A DNA stretch of 5,200 nt from an uncultured Clostridia bacterium (GTDB taxonomy: Bacteria > Bacillota > Clostridia > TANB77 > CAG-508): contig CAKPRW010000085.1 in assembly GCA_934183045.1 (NCBI GenBank), forward strand, positions 1-5,200. Direction: 5' to 3'. Below are positions 5,196 to 5,200 of this stretch, one piece after another. The notes beneath the pieces are model-generated. The model made no database searches, was not told where the DNA came from, and saw only the letters and a list, made by a program, of their open reading frames with translations. How positions within the stretch are numbered: the first letter of the stretch is position 1; each line of letters opens with the position of its first letter. Both the position numbers and the translations under genes were made by a program.

Positions 5196-5200
5196 TTTTT

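Noticed and set aside
1..5200. CRISPR array, toxin-antitoxin pair, retron, phage or transposon module
   Set aside because: No regularly spaced direct repeats, no transposase, integrase, reverse transcriptase or nuclease motif, and no short overlapping gene pair were found in either strand.
5188..5200. T-run at the right edge as a terminator
   Set aside because: No stem precedes it on the plus strand within the A/T-rich MerR leader, and the window ends here.

Overview
This is a low-GC window, strongly biased to A/T at third codon positions, with GGAGG-type ribosome binding sites, short intergenic gaps and consensus sigma-A promoters. Together these point to a Firmicute, most likely a Clostridia-type anaerobe. 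This is inferred from composition and gene types; nothing in the sequence fixes a genus. All genes except one are on the minus strand, so the text below runs from right to left.

Right block (5133 to 2681, minus): four genes with gaps of 41, 39 and 27 bases, probably one operon. They are an AdhR/NmlR-like MerR regulator with a cysteine at position 52, a carboxymuconolactone-decarboxylase-like/cupin two-domain protein, the tRNA ct6A dehydratase TcdA, and a stand-alone HD-type (p)ppGpp hydrolase. A hairpin overlapping the last stop codon (2653-2690) closes the block. The first two genes resemble the Bacillus subtilis AdhR (yraB)/yraC aldehyde-stress neighbourhood. The last two are tRNA-modification and alarmone housekeeping.

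Middle: a single flavodoxin-fold FMN reductase with a compact four-cysteine Fe-S motif (2518 to 1898, minus) has its own promoter region. Next to it is the only plus-strand gene (1274-1822), an unrecognised 182-residue protein with visibly higher G+C than its neighbours, a textbook extended -10 promoter and a strong, probably bidirectional terminator at 1844-1886.

Left block (1118 to about 133, minus): a CmpB-type (PF06541) integral membrane protein is followed after 14 bases by glutamate racemase murI. The murI gene stops after about 90 recognisable residues. The same strand then continues into the Walker A region of an oligopeptide-type ABC transporter ATPase that lacks its N-terminus and runs off the window at base 1. 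This junction of two broken genes, with a composition change, is the most unusual thing here. It is either a real deletion/rearrangement or a chimeric join.

I see no CRISPR array, transposase, integrase, tRNA or rRNA. I do not see a convincing new multi-gene system. The best candidates for a second look are the junction at the left end, the orphan plus-strand gene, and the putative aldehyde-responsive regulator with its CMD-cupin partner.
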